A stretch of DNA of 64,000 bases, taken from Chamaecrista fasciculata. Taxonomy: Eukaryota > Streptophyta > Magnoliopsida > Fabales > Fabaceae. The position numbers were made by a program, and so were the translations under genes. A model generated the notes under the pieces. That model saw only the letters and a program-made list of their open reading frames with translations. It was not told where the DNA came from and searched no databases. Shown here one piece after another: positions 1 to 12,978 of this stretch. The stretch's first letter is position 1. The number at the start of each line of letters is the position of its first letter. Location: NCBI GenBank assembly GCA_003254925.1, contig QANZ01048282.1:1-64000 (forward strand), written 5' to 3'.

Positions 1-619
1 ATCAGAATATCATGATTTTATATTTATAAAATTGCTATAATTTTGGTAAATATAAGCTAAGAAAGTCGCCTAGCTCATGGTCATGTCATGCACATTGTGA
101 AAAACCCTAGCTCACTAAGAGAAGTCGAAATTCATCCTTGGAGAGAGAGAATTTTCGCCACCCACCTTCCTAGAGAGATAAGTCGATTTTCCTCTAAGTG
201 TTAGAGAGAGAAATCGAAAGTTGTGGGTTCTAGGGTTCTTGAGTGAAGAAGAACAAAAGGAGTTTTGTTGTTGTCTTCCACTCAGTATTGCGCCACCTAG
301 CCTGGAGTTCAGAGAAGGAGTTTTTGAATCCATTAACTGTAGATTCAATCTCGAGTCTCTTTGGAGAAACAGGCGTGGAGGCTAGCACCTCCTGTTCGGG
401 AAACTGTTCGTGTGGATCACCGGTGGAGGAAGGACGTGCAAACGGACTTCTAGACTCACAAAGTTCAACCATCCGATTGAAAGCTTGAGGTATAACACTT
501 TTCATATCTGGTTTTAAATTCAACTAGCGGATCTCAGGGTTGGATTTTCCTGGGGAGCGCAAGTTTTTTTTATTTACTGTTTGCTTCCGCTGCGTGTTTT
601 CCCCGGGGATTTCCCAACA
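1..619 (+). mobile_element. Ty1-copia LTR, 3' part (cut by window start)
   Basis: This segment matches the 3' third of the copia LTRs at 55530-57740 and 14104-14808: runs of short GAGAGA/AGTCGA motifs, the block 'gttcgtgtggatcacc', and the end TTTCCCAACA at 610-619. The sequence after 619 is not a primer-binding site but internal leader sequence of another copia element in the opposite orientation. It is therefore a 3' or solo LTR nested into that leader. Its start lies outside the window. Short ORFs inside it are not coding. Confidence 0.8.
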
Positions 620-2116
620 AATGTATCCACCATTTTATAAAACCCAGTAAAATTATTATTAGTGGCTAAGACCCATATTTCACCAAAGTTTACCGTCGCA
701 GAGGGCGATCATGCACCCTTTGGTTATTTAGGTAGGTAACTCTTTACCAATCACATCTTATGTGACTCTTAGATCTTTATGGGACTGTATCATCATATGA
801 TACTTATTATGGCATGTTTATCCCATCTAACGCCTTGAGGTCCAAATCCGATTTGATAACCCCATTAAGTCACACAATAAAACTCATGAATGGCTAGGCT
901 CAAAACAACGAGGCCGAAGCACAACCCTATATCAAGGCCCACTAAACACGTGTCGTGGAGGGCGATCACCGCAACTAGCAAACCAAGACTTCAACAAGGC
1001 GTTGCGTTGAATCTCCCATTCACCCATGTCTCATCAAGGTAAAAGTAGATACGTGTCGCGGAGGGCGATCACCGCTCTACGATGAACAAGATTCTGACAG
1101 GGTTGTTTTATTGATGGCATTAAAACTTAAGATTTTTAAAAGGGTTCAATTTTAAGGTTCCATTTTTGGTTCAATTTTAAACTAATTTTAAAATTAAACG
1201 AGTGTGCCAAGTGTTTATTTCCCCATGTATCATATACATATAAACACATGCACAGATTTTGTATCTCATACAAAATCCTACGCTCATATCATATACGTGG
1301 TTGTAGCGTAATATTAAATATTGCATGTTAAAGTTCGCACCCCTACACATACATCTAGCGCATTGCATCTCATACAAAATACTAAATGCATAAAAACACA
1401 CCGTGTTTAGATATGGCTCATCTACCCTATAATTCCCTCAAGCCAATGAGAGAATTTTTCTAAAAAGAAAAATAAAATTACATTGGGAAAAACCTCAGTT
1501 ACATTGAGGTATAAAAAATGTAAAATTACATTCGGAATATAGGGAGACGACATGCATGCCGTATTTACCAAAAATCCTAGAGCCATATCCAACACCATAT
1601 AAAACATACATGAATAATTCATATATTAATATATCAAACACGACATACAACAACACATACGAAAAACGATTTTTCGAATGTGTTCAATTAGGGTTTGTGC
1701 AATTTTAACATGCCTTCTTGAAAAATTAAGCCTTGTATCAATAATTACAGAATTCAAGAATCATATTCAAGAATTCGAATTATTGACCCAAAACTTTTAA
1801 AATTCATAATTTTAATAAATTTTTAGCCACCCCACAATATTATAATTAAAACAATTGTAATTATAATTATATAGGGATTTTCGACTAAGGCTTCAAAAAT
1901 TCAAGAAAAATTTTAAATCAATCCATTTGATTTTCCTATGTATCAAATACATAAATTTTGCACCAATTCCATAGATTAAGTTTCAAAAAAAAAAACTTTT
2001 CGGTGGATTTTCGCAAATTCAAACATACGATTGAAAACGGTAAACAAACAATCATACAACACATGTATAATCACAAAAACTAGTATAAACCCAAAACTAG
2101 CATGGCTCTAATACCA
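620..2116 (-). mobile_element. Ty1-copia leader (untranslated internal region), broken
   Basis: Read on the minus strand, this is the roughly 1.5-kb leader between a 5' LTR (2117-4221) and gag. It is collinear with 57741-59220, including three copies of a GATCGCC-CCGCGAC hairpin motif at about 696-715, 948-972 and 1052-1076. It stops at 620, where a second copia LTR is inserted, just upstream of where gag would start. It contains no open reading frame of interest. Confidence 0.75.
2101..2116 (-). promoter_or_regulatory. Copia primer-binding site (initiator tRNA-Met type)
   Basis: Directly next to the LTR end, the minus strand reads TGGTATTAGAGCCATG. This is the usual plant copia TGGTATCAGAGC primer site complementary to initiator tRNA-Met, with one C-to-T change. 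It fixes the orientation of the element as minus and marks 2117-4221 as its 5' LTR. Confidence 0.85.
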
Positions 2117-4221
2117 TGTTGGGAAATCACAGAGCGGTAGCGCAGCGGAAGCAAAAATTAAAAATACCAAAATTGTAAAATTGCGCAGTGCTTGTGATTT
2201 CCTACAGGATCCACTATTTGAGTTTAAACCAGTAAAGGAAGAAGTATACCTCAATTTCAATCGGCCGGTTTGAAAACTGCGGTTCCGAGAAGTCCACTCC
2301 AAGCGTCCTTCCTCTGCCGGTAATCCATACGAACAGTTTGTTGTCACCAAGGTGCTAGCCTTCAGTTCTTTTCTCCAAAAGAACTCGGGACCTCAATCTA
2401 CGGCTCTTAAAATTCAAGAACAATTCTTGAACCTTAAGAGGAAAGTGGCGCAAGAAACAAGAACACTTCTTGTTTTCTCTCACAAAACCCTAAATTAGGG
2501 TTCAAGTCAATTTCTCTCTCTACACTTAGAGAAAGTCGACTTGCTCTCTCTCTAAAACCTAGGGAGCCAAAATTTTCTCTCTCTTCACAAGAAAAGTTGT
2601 GAAAGTCGACTTCCCCTAGGCCTATTTATAGAGTTGGAGAAATTTGATAATTATAATTACGGAATCCCTAAATTAGTGGATTATCAAATTATAAAATTAT
2701 AAGATTACAGTAATATTATAATTTTAGGACTTGAATTCTTAATTAAAATATTACCGTATTATCTTAATTGAATTCAAAATGCAATCTTTGAGAATCAAAA
2801 TGGAAGATCAAATCTTCCCTTGGACCCACAATGCCATGCGCCATCTCCCTCCTCTATTTTAAGGAATTTAATAAATCAAAATAACATTCCTAACTATTAG
2901 GAAGTTATAACCAACTTATTTATTTCCTAACAATATTGAATTAAGATATTACTCTAATGTCTTTAATTCAAAATTTGAATCTTGAAATCAAAATAAAATC
3001 TTGAATTCAAATTCAAGTCATGACTCTAATTAATAAAACATTTCCATTAATTAAAATCATCATATATGAGGCGCCACCCTCAACCTCCTTATCCTAATAT
3101 TAGTGAATTTAATAAATCAATAATCTCCTAACTTTTAGGAAGCTTATCCAATTTATTATTCCCTAATATTTTAAACAAGAATATAATTGTAAATAGATTA
3201 ATCTAATTAACTATTTAACAATTAACATATTTAAACTTGTCCAACAAATTTAAATATTACAAATGTAGATATTATTTAAGACAAGACTTCATGTCCCAGA
3301 CATTCAACTATGTCTTAAATTGTGTCACTAAGTGACTCACGAATTAACCCTAATTCGCGTCCCTTAAGCGGTGTCTTGATCCTGCTCGTGTGTGACCCAG
3401 CAAGCCCCACGTGAAGTTGGCAGCAAGCCATCTCTATGACTCACAAGTCGAGAGCGGACTCTAGCAAGCCATCACGACTACCCAAAACACGTGAGTTATC
3501 GTTTTATCAAAACCGATTTAACCTTAGTGCCACCTTGTCATAGACCCTATTGTCACACGATATTTTGGTCATGGATAAGGCACGGGAAAGTCATCCTTAA
3601 TCCAAACCATAACTTTCTCGATTTCCTGAGTTAGTCCCATTTTCCTGAGTGGCCACTCTTTCCTTGGACAGACTCATCAAGGGCACCTGTTAAATATCTC
3701 TCATCTTCATGAGGGACAAAATTCCATCTTGGTCAACCACATTCCTCAGCACTGTAATCAACCAAACCCGTACCTAGCCTGTATGGCTACCCTGCTACGG
3801 GCAACGTTGGACTAGGCCAAAGTTCAACAACTACAATGCCGGAATAGTCAAGACCTCAGGTCTAAGGTATCGTGACAGGTGTACAGGAGAGGCTAGCTAA
3901 TGACTAAACCCATGCAGGACTCTCCGAGTCGGTCCAGCAACTTGTAACCCCTTACATAGTTGCACCATGACTCTCGCGAGGCATCTTGTGCATGTATCTC
4001 TATACACCGAGGTCATGCTGGTCTTAGTTCATTTCAAGTTCCCACTTGAATGAGCGACTAGGGACAGTTTAGATTAATTATCTCATAATTAACCACGGAT
4101 TACTATCATAGTAAACATGCTAATAATATGATAACGACATAATTTATCAACTATAAATTAATCAAAACATATGTTTATACAAACACAAAAAATGATTGGC
4201 CCTAGGGCACAATCTCCAACA
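2117..4221 (-). mobile_element. Ty1-copia 5' LTR, complete (2105 bp)
   Basis: On the minus strand the LTR starts TGTTGGAGATTGTGCCC at 4221 and ends TTTCCCAACA at 2117, so it has TG...CA ends. It is about 2.1 kb like the copies at 16219-18359, 51090-53152 and 55530-57740, and is followed by a primer-binding site. The sequence to its right (4222 on) belongs to a Ty3-gypsy LTR, which it interrupted. The right 5-bp flank is ATTTT; the matching left duplication is outside the window. Confidence 0.88.
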
Positions 4222-7200
4222 ATTTTGTCAATCAATCAATTTAGAGCATCATCTATCGAAGCAAACATTGTCTCATAACATTAAATGGAAATACAATCCT
4301 ACAAAATAATAAGACACAACCCCGAATCCTCTCCCTAAGTGTTAGTGGAGCTGACAGTCTAGAGTTCAATATCTCTACACAAGAAGACGAAATACCCACA
4401 TGAACAATGACGTGCGCTTTTGACTGAATCTCTCTCAGAGCAGAAGTAATGACTCGTTCTAGACCTGTATTTGAAAAATGTTAAAATAAAGGGGTGAGTC
4501 GAAACTCAGTGAGCGACTAACCCATCCCAATCGTGGTGTAGGGAACCACCACGTAGAGAAAGGGCCATCCAACAACAAAAAATGTACAATCCATAATAAC
4601 ATACATTTAAATTCAATCGTTCAGTATAGACAGTAATTTGAATACATAAGGGTACAAAGAAAACGATAGCACAATGTAGGAAAACTAACAAATTCCAAAA
4701 GAGAGTAAGAATAAGAAATAACATTTTCCTAGGAACATTACAGTAAGGGTTTTCCAAAGATAAAATAACTTCTAAAATAATCCCTGGGAGGTAAAAGTTT
4801 ATCTATTTGAAGAAATAAATACAAGAATTGAGCTTTATGAAAATAAGATTTAAGTGCACAACATTTAAGAGAATCTGTGGTAAGTAAAAGAACTTAAATC
4901 GAGAAGGAAGGTTTCTTAAATGACTATGTTTAAATATAATCTTACAAAGATAAAATTTAACAAGCACGAAGCAAGGAGTGATGCAAAATTGAGTCTTATT
5001 GAAATAGAGTGATAAAAGATTAAGCTTTATTAAAATAAAAATTCAAGAAGAAAACATATAGGGGATTTCTCTTTTATTTTCTAAACAAACCGGTTTTCGA
5101 AAACTTTAAATTTGATAGAAAACAATATTTAAGCCATTGAAGTTTGAAAGTTCGGAAAGGAACTAATGAAATCCTGCCATATCCAAAAGAGAAGGGGTTT
5201 ATGAAGTGAAGGAACAAAGGCATCTTCTTGAAGTGAAATAACATTTCGTAATTAAACTTTGAGATATAATCCTGCCATATCCAAAAGAGAAGGGGTTTAT
5301 GAAAAATAATGAAATCTTGGTGGTGACTACACTAAGAGTTTCCTCCTGTAGTACGAGCAACAATACAGTAGAAAACTAGTAAAATCATTCCAACCAAATA
5401 ATGTCATTAGTACCAGCATTCAATAGTACACAATCATCAATTTATAATAAATAAAGTTTCAATGCAACCCAATACATCAACATGAAATATCAGCTGGGCG
5501 TTACGTATCGTCGTCCCCAGGGGGTTCATCATTTCCATTTCCTTTCTCCTCATCCACTGGCATTACATATCACCGTCCCCAGGGACTACTCATTTCCATA
5601 TATGTTTCTTTTCCCACTTGGGCGTTACGTACCGCCGTCCCCAAGGGGTTTCTCATATCTAAACCCACTTGGGCGTTACGTGTCGCCGTCCCTAGGGGTT
5701 TTCCATATTGTCTCAAGAGAACAAACAAAAACACTAAAACAAACAAAGGAACAAGCACAAGCACAAACACAAGCGCCAACATAAGCACAAGAAAAAGCAT
5801 AATCAAATTCAATCAACCCAAAAACATACTACACAATCGAATAAGAACTAAATGTCATCATCGTCATCATCAACACTTGTATAAACGAGTAAATATACAA
5901 CCAAAATCCAACTATTATAATCAAGGATTTAAAGAACACAAAACCAAGTGCAAGAATACTCCAATTTCCTCAAGTTCAATCAATTATTAGCAAAGAATTA
6001 TCTCTACGAGCATATTCATTTACTAAACAAACCCTCATGAGGAAATTCACATACACAAGATAATTCAAACAAGCAATAACATTGATTCAATCAATTAGGT
6101 AATACATACCCTTGACTATGCAATAAACAACCTGGGACAAAACAAATATAACCACATCCAACCATTAACACCAACTGATAGAAGGAGTCGACCACCACAA
6201 GCGTACTTTAAATTTAGACGTTTCCAATAAATTTTAACAGCATAATCAATATAAATACTAACTAATATCATTAGATAATCGAACCCTCAAGTGGGGTTAG
6301 GATAAGAAAGCCACTCACCTCGATTTGGAGAATAAATAACTACACCTTTAAGCTTCCAACCGTCGATCGGTGTAGGAAAATCTATAACCACATTCAAAAA
6401 CAAAGATTCAATCAATATAATTCAAGAATTGACTTTTAAATGACCCAAGGGTCCAACTCTTCACGATAGCTAGTGAAGGACTCTAACAATACACCCACTT
6501 CCTAATACTCATCCTAACCCTTAGCCACACTCATCTAAAATCCTAATACCTAACCGAAGGACCAACAAGATGCTTGAGTATCAATTTGGGAGCCCTAGTT
6601 TTATAACCAAATTCATACGTTCAAGTTGACTTCATAATTAAATCTCAAAACCAAATTCAATGGCCAATTCTCATAAACTTGTCATATTCTTTCTTTCAAG
6701 TTAAACTTACATAGGTTCATTGCCACAATCGAAACTCAAGTTTAATGTTTCAAAACTCTCCATAAATCTCATGAAGTCAATTTAGTTCAACAAAAGCATC
6801 AAACTCAGACATAGGGACCAAAATGCAATTTTAAAGTGTTAAGCATGATAACCAAATTTCAAAATACACTTTCTAAATTCAAATCAATGCGTTAGAACTC
6901 ATTATAATTTTCCATTAAACTCATCGAAACTATTAATTTCAAGAAAACACAAAGATTTGCCCAAAAACCCCAATTTTCAAGTTTTGTGCCAAATTTCTAT
7001 CGAGTAACTAAATTGGTGAAAGTGGAGCCAAGTTTCAATTCAAAGATAAACACTCTTTAATATCATCAAACAATCTTATTAGAACTATTAAAATCAACAA
7101 AACATGAAGTATTGGTCGACAACTAAGAATCAAATTGTGCCCTAGAATTTCTAGCTCATGAAAGTGAAGGGTATTGAGTCAAACCATAAACCCATGGACT

Positions 7201-7424
7201 TGGAGTGTTAAATAAATCACATATCTTCATTTTACAGCAAAACTTTACCAAGTGTAGCAGCAAATACGATCCCAAACCAGAAAAATTGATAGAAGATGAA
7301 AATGGGATGAAAAGAGAACAAACCAAGAAGAATGGAGGAGGAGGACGGCGTCCATGGTGGTTGGAGGTGGTCGCTGGCGTGCGGTGGTGACCTGAAGTCA
7401 CCGGCGAGTGGCTGAGGCGATGAA
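4222..7424 (-). mobile_element. Ty3-gypsy LTR (TGTCACGAC type), truncated
   Basis: This stretch is collinear with 43240-43809 plus 47786-49192 (for example the 'gggtgagtcg...cccatccca...cgtggtgta' block near 4494-4545 and the four GGCGTTACGTA subrepeats). It also has reverse-orientation similarity to the LTR at 53153-54096 ('ctcactgagt...gactcaccc'). It is cut on the left by the copia LTR and on the right by the Tekay-like array. The last 200 bp (about 7310-7410) are GC-rich with GGTGG repeats. I see no host gene in it; small ORFs are chance. Confidence 0.65.
5494..5703. repeat. Four GGCGTTACGTA...CGCCGTCCCCAGGGG subrepeats
   Basis: A motif of about 27 bp (gggcgttacgta, then ccgccgtccccaggg) occurs four times, starting near 5496, 5569, 5622 and 5670, with spacer sequence between. 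The same array, also with four units, occurs in the related LTR at 48559-48770. The motif is much more GC-rich than its surroundings. Confidence 0.85.
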
Positions 7425-9612
7425 TGTAATAACCGAGAGTAATAAGGGACTAAAATGAAAGATTCAGAAAGTTTTAATAATAAAAATAGTACTAGTTTGT
7501 CAGTATAAATAATATAGGAGGGATTAAAATGTGATAAATATAAAAGAGTTGGTAAAATATAAGTTATAGGGAGTGTTCTAAAATAAATTAGAAACTTTGT
7601 GGGGAGGAAATATAGTTTTAACCTTTGTTTATAAAAATTATATATATATATATATATAAGAAAGAGGGAGAGAAGTTGAGAGAAAGAAAGGAAGAAAGAA
7701 ACGAAAAAAAGAAAGAAAGAAAGAGAAGGAGAGAGCGCCGAGAGAGAAGAAAAGAAAGGAAGAAGAAGAAAGTAAGAAGAAGAAGAAGAGAAGAAGAATA
7801 AGATGGCGGCCATGGAAGGGGAAAGCATAGGGGAAGCTTGGGTCATCTCTTAGGTAGGGTTTCTCCTATTTCTCACAACTCAAATTCATATCCTTCTTCA
7901 TGAGTTTCTTTTAGAGTTTTGTAGAAATTGGGTATATGATGATGTTGATGTGATAAAAGATCTAATTAGTGAGTTTTGTGTGATTATGTATGTTTAAATG
8001 GTGAAATATATGAATATTGTGTGAAGAGGAAAAAGGGGTTAGGGTTTGTGATATGATTAGTAAATTGATGAGTTTAATGTCGTTAATTGAAAGGGGTTCA
8101 TGGGTGTTTTGATGAAGGAATAATGCATGTATGTGAATAAATGCTTGGGAAAGGGTTTTGGATTGATTTCTTAATGTTTCATTGTTAATAATGAAGGTGA
8201 ATGTTGTATTTTCGAGTTGCCCTATTTTTTGTATTTTAGAAATGTGCAATTTGGTTCCTGATTCTTGTTTTGTCACTAGGAATTAGTTCTGGACTGTTAT
8301 ATATATGAATTTGCATTTAAAATGAGTTTAAGTAATGCCTAAATGATTGGTTAATGAATGAATATGATGAATAATGGAAGTGTATGATAAATGAACTAAT
8401 AATTTGTATGTTATTGAAATTGTGCAGAAAAGTTAAAGATGAAGATGAGTTAATTGGTGAAGTTGGGGAAAGAATGTAATGAATTGATGATTATGTTTTA
8501 AGAAGATGAAATGTGATATATTTATAATTGAAGATATGGGAATAAGAGAATGATATGTATATGTGAAGTATTAATAAAGAATATGTGGATGTGATTATGT
8601 TTGTGACATGTTTATAATTGTTAGAGTACATAGTTAAAATGAGTTATAAGTAAAGAAGAATTATGTGGATTGTTAATAGTTGGATAAATGAGTGATTATG
8701 AATAACCGTTAAATTGTGAATGATGTGTTGTATGCTTGGAACCGTGTCATGATTCACTGAGGTGTGTGATCCTCCCCATTACTCGCGATGAGTATTTGGG
8801 TAATGTCCTTTGGTGGATTCCATTCGATGGCCTAAGGTGGATTCCTTAGGGGACAGGCTATTGGATTGTGCACACGCGGGAGGACGCTCTGAAAAGCCTA
8901 AGGTCTAGATGACCATTTGATCGATGATCATGACACTTGTGCTGGTTACCCGGATCGGGGTAATGGTTGACTCGATTGTCACCACCAGCCTTGTTGAATG
9001 ACTGTTTATTGTATTAAAGATTATTTGTGCGAATTATTGTTAGTATTGATGTTTATAGATAAAAAGTATTTGATATCCTTGTAGTGGTTTATTAATTGTG
9101 CTATATTACTTATTTTGAGGTATGAGCTGACTTGATTGTCACCGCCACCTTCTTTGTGTTTACTAAATATGCGGATGCTAAGACTTTAGTTAATGAATCA
9201 TGTTAATTTTGTTATATGTTTAGTATTTTGTTTGATGTTTAAATTGTCTAACTGTTATAGTTGTTTTATAATAGTGATGCATGTTTAAACTGATGTTAGA
9301 AGTGTGAGTTTGAGTAGGGATCGTGCGTTAAGTAAAGGGACTCAAACCCTACTGAGAATTTCCCAAGATTTTCACCCTACAACCTTTTAGTGTCTTAGTG
9401 CAGGTTACTTTGTCAAGTTCGGGCTGGGTGCAGCTGTAGAGGTGAAGATTAGTTGGTTTTTATTGTATCAGTTACCTAATTTGGGCCTTGCGTGGCTTTT
9501 ATTTAGGCTGACCCTCGTGTATTTCATTCTTGTTCTTTAATTTTGGGTCGTGTAACACTTGTAATTCATTTTTAGTATAGGAAATTATCCATGACTAGAT
9601 AAGGATGTTACA
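7425..9612 (+). mobile_element. Tekay/Del-like Ty3-gypsy LTR, copy 1 of 3
   Basis: The LTR starts TGTAATAACCGAGAG and ends AAGGATGTTACA (2188 bp, TG...CA). It is followed 3 bases later by TGGTATCAGAG, a tRNA-Met primer site. Landmarks are an (AT)n tract near 7638-7658, a 150-bp purine-rich (GA/GAA) tract at about 7659-7806, and a block with ATTACTCGCGATGAGT near 8780. Two nearly identical copies follow head to tail. The left flanking 5-mer is ATGAA. A long minus-strand ORF through the purine tract and another at 7962-8276 are by-products of composition. Confidence 0.88.
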
Positions 9613-10043
9613 TTTTGGTATCAGAGTAAATTTTCTGATCATGCCCTGTAGGTTATGAAGTTTTAGGAAGAGTCATAGGTAGAATGACCTTGGATAAGGG
9701 TGCCTCATAATCGTTGAGCCATGGCAGTTGGTGGATGTAGTCACTGTCTAATTCAAGGAACGTTAAAGGTTTCTGTTTAGGGATTGTGGAACTTCTTTGG
9801 TACCGTGTCTGCTTCCTCTAAATGTTATGCTAATGGGACTGATCACCCTATTAGTGTACCATTCATTTGAAGCAGTTGTATTACCAAAGGTTGGGAAACA
9901 CGATCCCTAGAGTCCTTTAAGAGCTTGGAGCCACTTGGACAACTATGAAGTTGAGGTATGTAGATGTAATCTTGGAATCAGAGTGAGAAGCAAAAGCATT
10001 GGGTAAATTTCGAGGGCGAAATTTTATTTTAGTAGGGGAGAAT
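9613..10043 (+). mobile_element. Tekay/Del-like internal remnant 1 (431 bp)
   Basis: The segment holds the primer site (TGGTATCAGAG, 9616-9626), a short leader, and at its right end a polypurine tract (AGTAGGGGAGAAT) directly before the next TG. Just before that tract a frame reads NFEGEILF followed by a stop. This resembles the NFEDEI-type end of Tekay/Del chromovirus integrases, so the tail of the pol ORF appears to survive while everything between leader and tail is gone. The family assignment rests on this tail, the LTR style and the primer site. Confidence 0.72.
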
Positions 10044-12223
10044 TGTAATAACCGAGTGTAATAAGGGACTAAAATGAAAGATTCAGAGAGTTTTAATAAT
10101 CAAAATAGTACTAGTTTGTGAGAATAAATAATATAGGAGGGATTAAAATGTGATAAATATAAAAGAGTTGGTAAAATATAAGTTATAGGGAGTGTTTTAA
10201 AATAAATTAGAAACTTTGGGGGGAGGAAATATAGTTTTAACCTTTGTTTATAAAAAATTATATATATATATATATATATAAGAAAGAGGGAGAGAAGTCG
10301 AGAGAAAGAAAGGAAGAAAGAAACGAAAAAGAGAAAGAGAGAAAGAGAGAGAGAGAGCGCCGAGAGAGAAGAAAAGAAAGGAAGAAGAAGGAGAAGAGAA
10401 GGAGAAGAAGATGGAGGCCATGGAAGGGGAAAGCATAGAGGAAGCTTGGGTCATCTCCTAGGTAGGGTTTCTCCTCTTTCTCCCAACTCAAATTCATATC
10501 CTTCTTCATGAGTTTCTTTTAGGGTTTTGTAGAAATTGGGTATATGATGATGTTGATGTGCTAAAAGGTCTAATTAGTGAGTTTTGTGTGATTATGTATG
10601 TTTAAATGGTGAAATATAAGAATATTGCGTGAAGAGGAAAAAGGGGTTAGGGTTTGTGATATGATTAGTAAATTAATGAGTTTAATGTTGTTAATTGAAA
10701 GGGGTTCATGGGTGGTTTGATGAAGGAATAATAAATGTATGTGAATAAATGCTTGGGAAAGGGTTTTGGATTGATTTCTTGATGTTTCATTGTTAATAAT
10801 GAAGGTGAATGTTGTATTTTCGAGTTGCCCTATTTTTTTTATTTTAGAAATGTGCAATTTGGTCCCTGATTCTTGTTTTGTCACTAGGAAATAGTTCTGG
10901 ACTGTTATATATATGAATATGCATTTAAAATGAGTTTAAGTAATGCCTAAATGATTGGTTAATGAATGAATATGATGGGTATTGGAAGTGTATGATAAAT
11001 GAGCTAATAATTTGTATGTTATTGAAATTGTGAAGAAAAGTTAAAGATGAATATGAGTTAATTGGTGAAGTTGGGTGAAGAATGTAATGAATTGATGATT
11101 ATATTTTAAGACGATGAAATGTGATATATTTATAATTGAAGATATGGGAATAAGAGAATGATATGTATATGTGAAGTATGAATAAAGAATATGTAGATGT
11201 GATTATGTTTGTGACATGTTTATAATTGTTAGAGTATATAGTTAAAGTGAGTTTTAAGTATAGAAGAATTATGTGGATTGTTAATAGTTGGATGAATGAG
11301 TGATTATGAATAACCGTTAAATTGTGAATGATGTGTTGTATGCTTGGAACCGTGTCATGATTCACTGAGGTGTGTGATCCTCCCCATTACTCGCGATGAG
11401 TATTTGGGTAATGTCCTTTGGTGGATTCCATTCGATGGCCTAATGTGGATTCTTTAGGTGACAGACTGTTGGATTGTGCGCATGCCGGAGGACGCTCTGG
11501 AAAGCCTAAGTTCTAGATAACCATTTGATTGATGATCATGACACTTATGCTGGTTACCCGAATCGGGCTAATGGTTGACTCGATTATCACCACCAGCCTT
11601 GTTGAATGACTGTTTGTTGTATTAAAGATTATTTGTGTTAATTATTGTTAGTATTGATGGTTTTAGATAAAGAATATTTGATGTCCTTGTAGTGGTTTAT
11701 TAATTGTTCTGGATTACTTATTTTGAGGTATCGGCTGACTTGATTGTCACCGCCAGCTTCTTTGTGTTAACTAAATATGCGGATGCTAAGACTTTAGCTA
11801 ATGAATCATGTTAATTTTGTTATATGTTTAGTATTGTGTTTGATGTTTAAATTGTCTTAGTGTTATAGTTGTTTTATAATAGTGATGCATGTTTGAACTG
11901 ATGTTAGAAGTGTGAGTTTGAGTTGGGATCATGGGTTAAGTAAAGGGACTCAAACCCTACTGAGAATCTCCCCAGATTCTCACCCTACAACCTTTCAGTG
12001 TCTTAGTGCAGGTTACAGGTTTGTCATGTTCGAGCTGGGTGCAGTTGTAGAGGTGAAGATTAGTTGGTTTTTATTTTATCAGTTACCTAATTTGGGCCTT
12101 GCATGGCTTTTATTGAGGCTGAGCCTCGTGTATTCCGTTCTTGTTCTTTAATTTTGGGTCGTGTAATACTTGTAATTCATTTTTAGTATAGGAAATTATC
12201 CATGACTAGATAAGGATGTTACA
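10044..12223 (+). mobile_element. Tekay/Del-like Ty3-gypsy LTR, copy 2 of 3
   Basis: Same ends as copy 1 (TGTAATAACCGAG ... AAGGATGTTACA), 2180 bp. It differs by scattered substitutions and by the length of the (AT)n and GA-rich microsatellites. It is preceded by a polypurine tract and followed by a primer site, so it could serve as both 3' LTR of one unit and 5' LTR of the next. Confidence 0.88.
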
Positions 12224-12654
12224 TTTTGGTATCAGAGCAAATGTTCTGATCAGGCGCTGTAGGTTATGAAGTTTTAGGAAGAGTCATAGGTAGAATGGCC
12301 TTGGATAAGGGTGCCTCATCACCGCTAAGCCATGGCAGTTGATGGATGTAGTCACTGTCTAGTTCAAGGAACGTTATAGGTTTCCGTTTAGGGATTGTGG
12401 AACTTCTTTGGTACTGTGTTTGCTTCCTCTAAATGTTATGCTAATGGGACTGATCACCCTATTAATGTACCATTCATTTGAAGCAGTTATATTACCAAAG
12501 GTTGGGAAACACGAACCCTAGAGTCTTTTAAGATCTTGGAGCCATTTGGACAACTATGATGTTGAGGTGTGGAGATGTAATCTTGGAATAAGAGTGTGCA
12601 GCAAAAGCATTGGGTAAATTTCGAGGGAGAAATTTTATTTTAGTGGGGGAGAAT
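12224..12654 (+). mobile_element. Tekay/Del-like internal remnant 2 (431 bp)
   Basis: Same length and content as 9613-10043: primer site TGGTATCAGAGC at the left, polypurine tract AGTGGGGGAGAAT at the right. No coding capacity beyond the residual pol tail. The identical length of the two spacers shows that the same deleted unit was duplicated, rather than two independent deletions. Confidence 0.8.
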
Positions 12655-12939
12655 TGTAATAACCGAGAGTAATAAGGGACTAAAATGAAAGATTCAGAAA
12701 GTTTTAATAATGAAAATAGTACTAGTTTGTGAGTATAAATAATATAAGAGGGATTAAAATGTGATAAATATAAAAGAGTTTGTAAAATATAAGTTATAGG
12801 GAGTGTTTTAAAATAAATTAGAAACTTTGGGGGGTGGAAATATAGTTGTAACCTTTGTTTATAAAAAATTATATATATATATATAAGAAAGAGGGAAAGA
12901 AGTCGAGAGAAAGAAAGGAAGAAAGAAACAAAACGAGAA

Positions 12940-12978
<39 letters not shown>

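Noticed and set aside
5494..5703. CRISPR-like array of regular repeats
   Set aside because: Spacing is irregular, spacers are not unique in length, and the context is a plant LTR; plant nuclear genomes have no CRISPR arrays.
7232..7846. 204-codon minus-strand ORF rich in Ser, Phe and Leu
   Set aside because: It is the complement of the purine-rich GA/GAA tract of the LTR; low complexity, and it crosses the LTR boundary at 7425.
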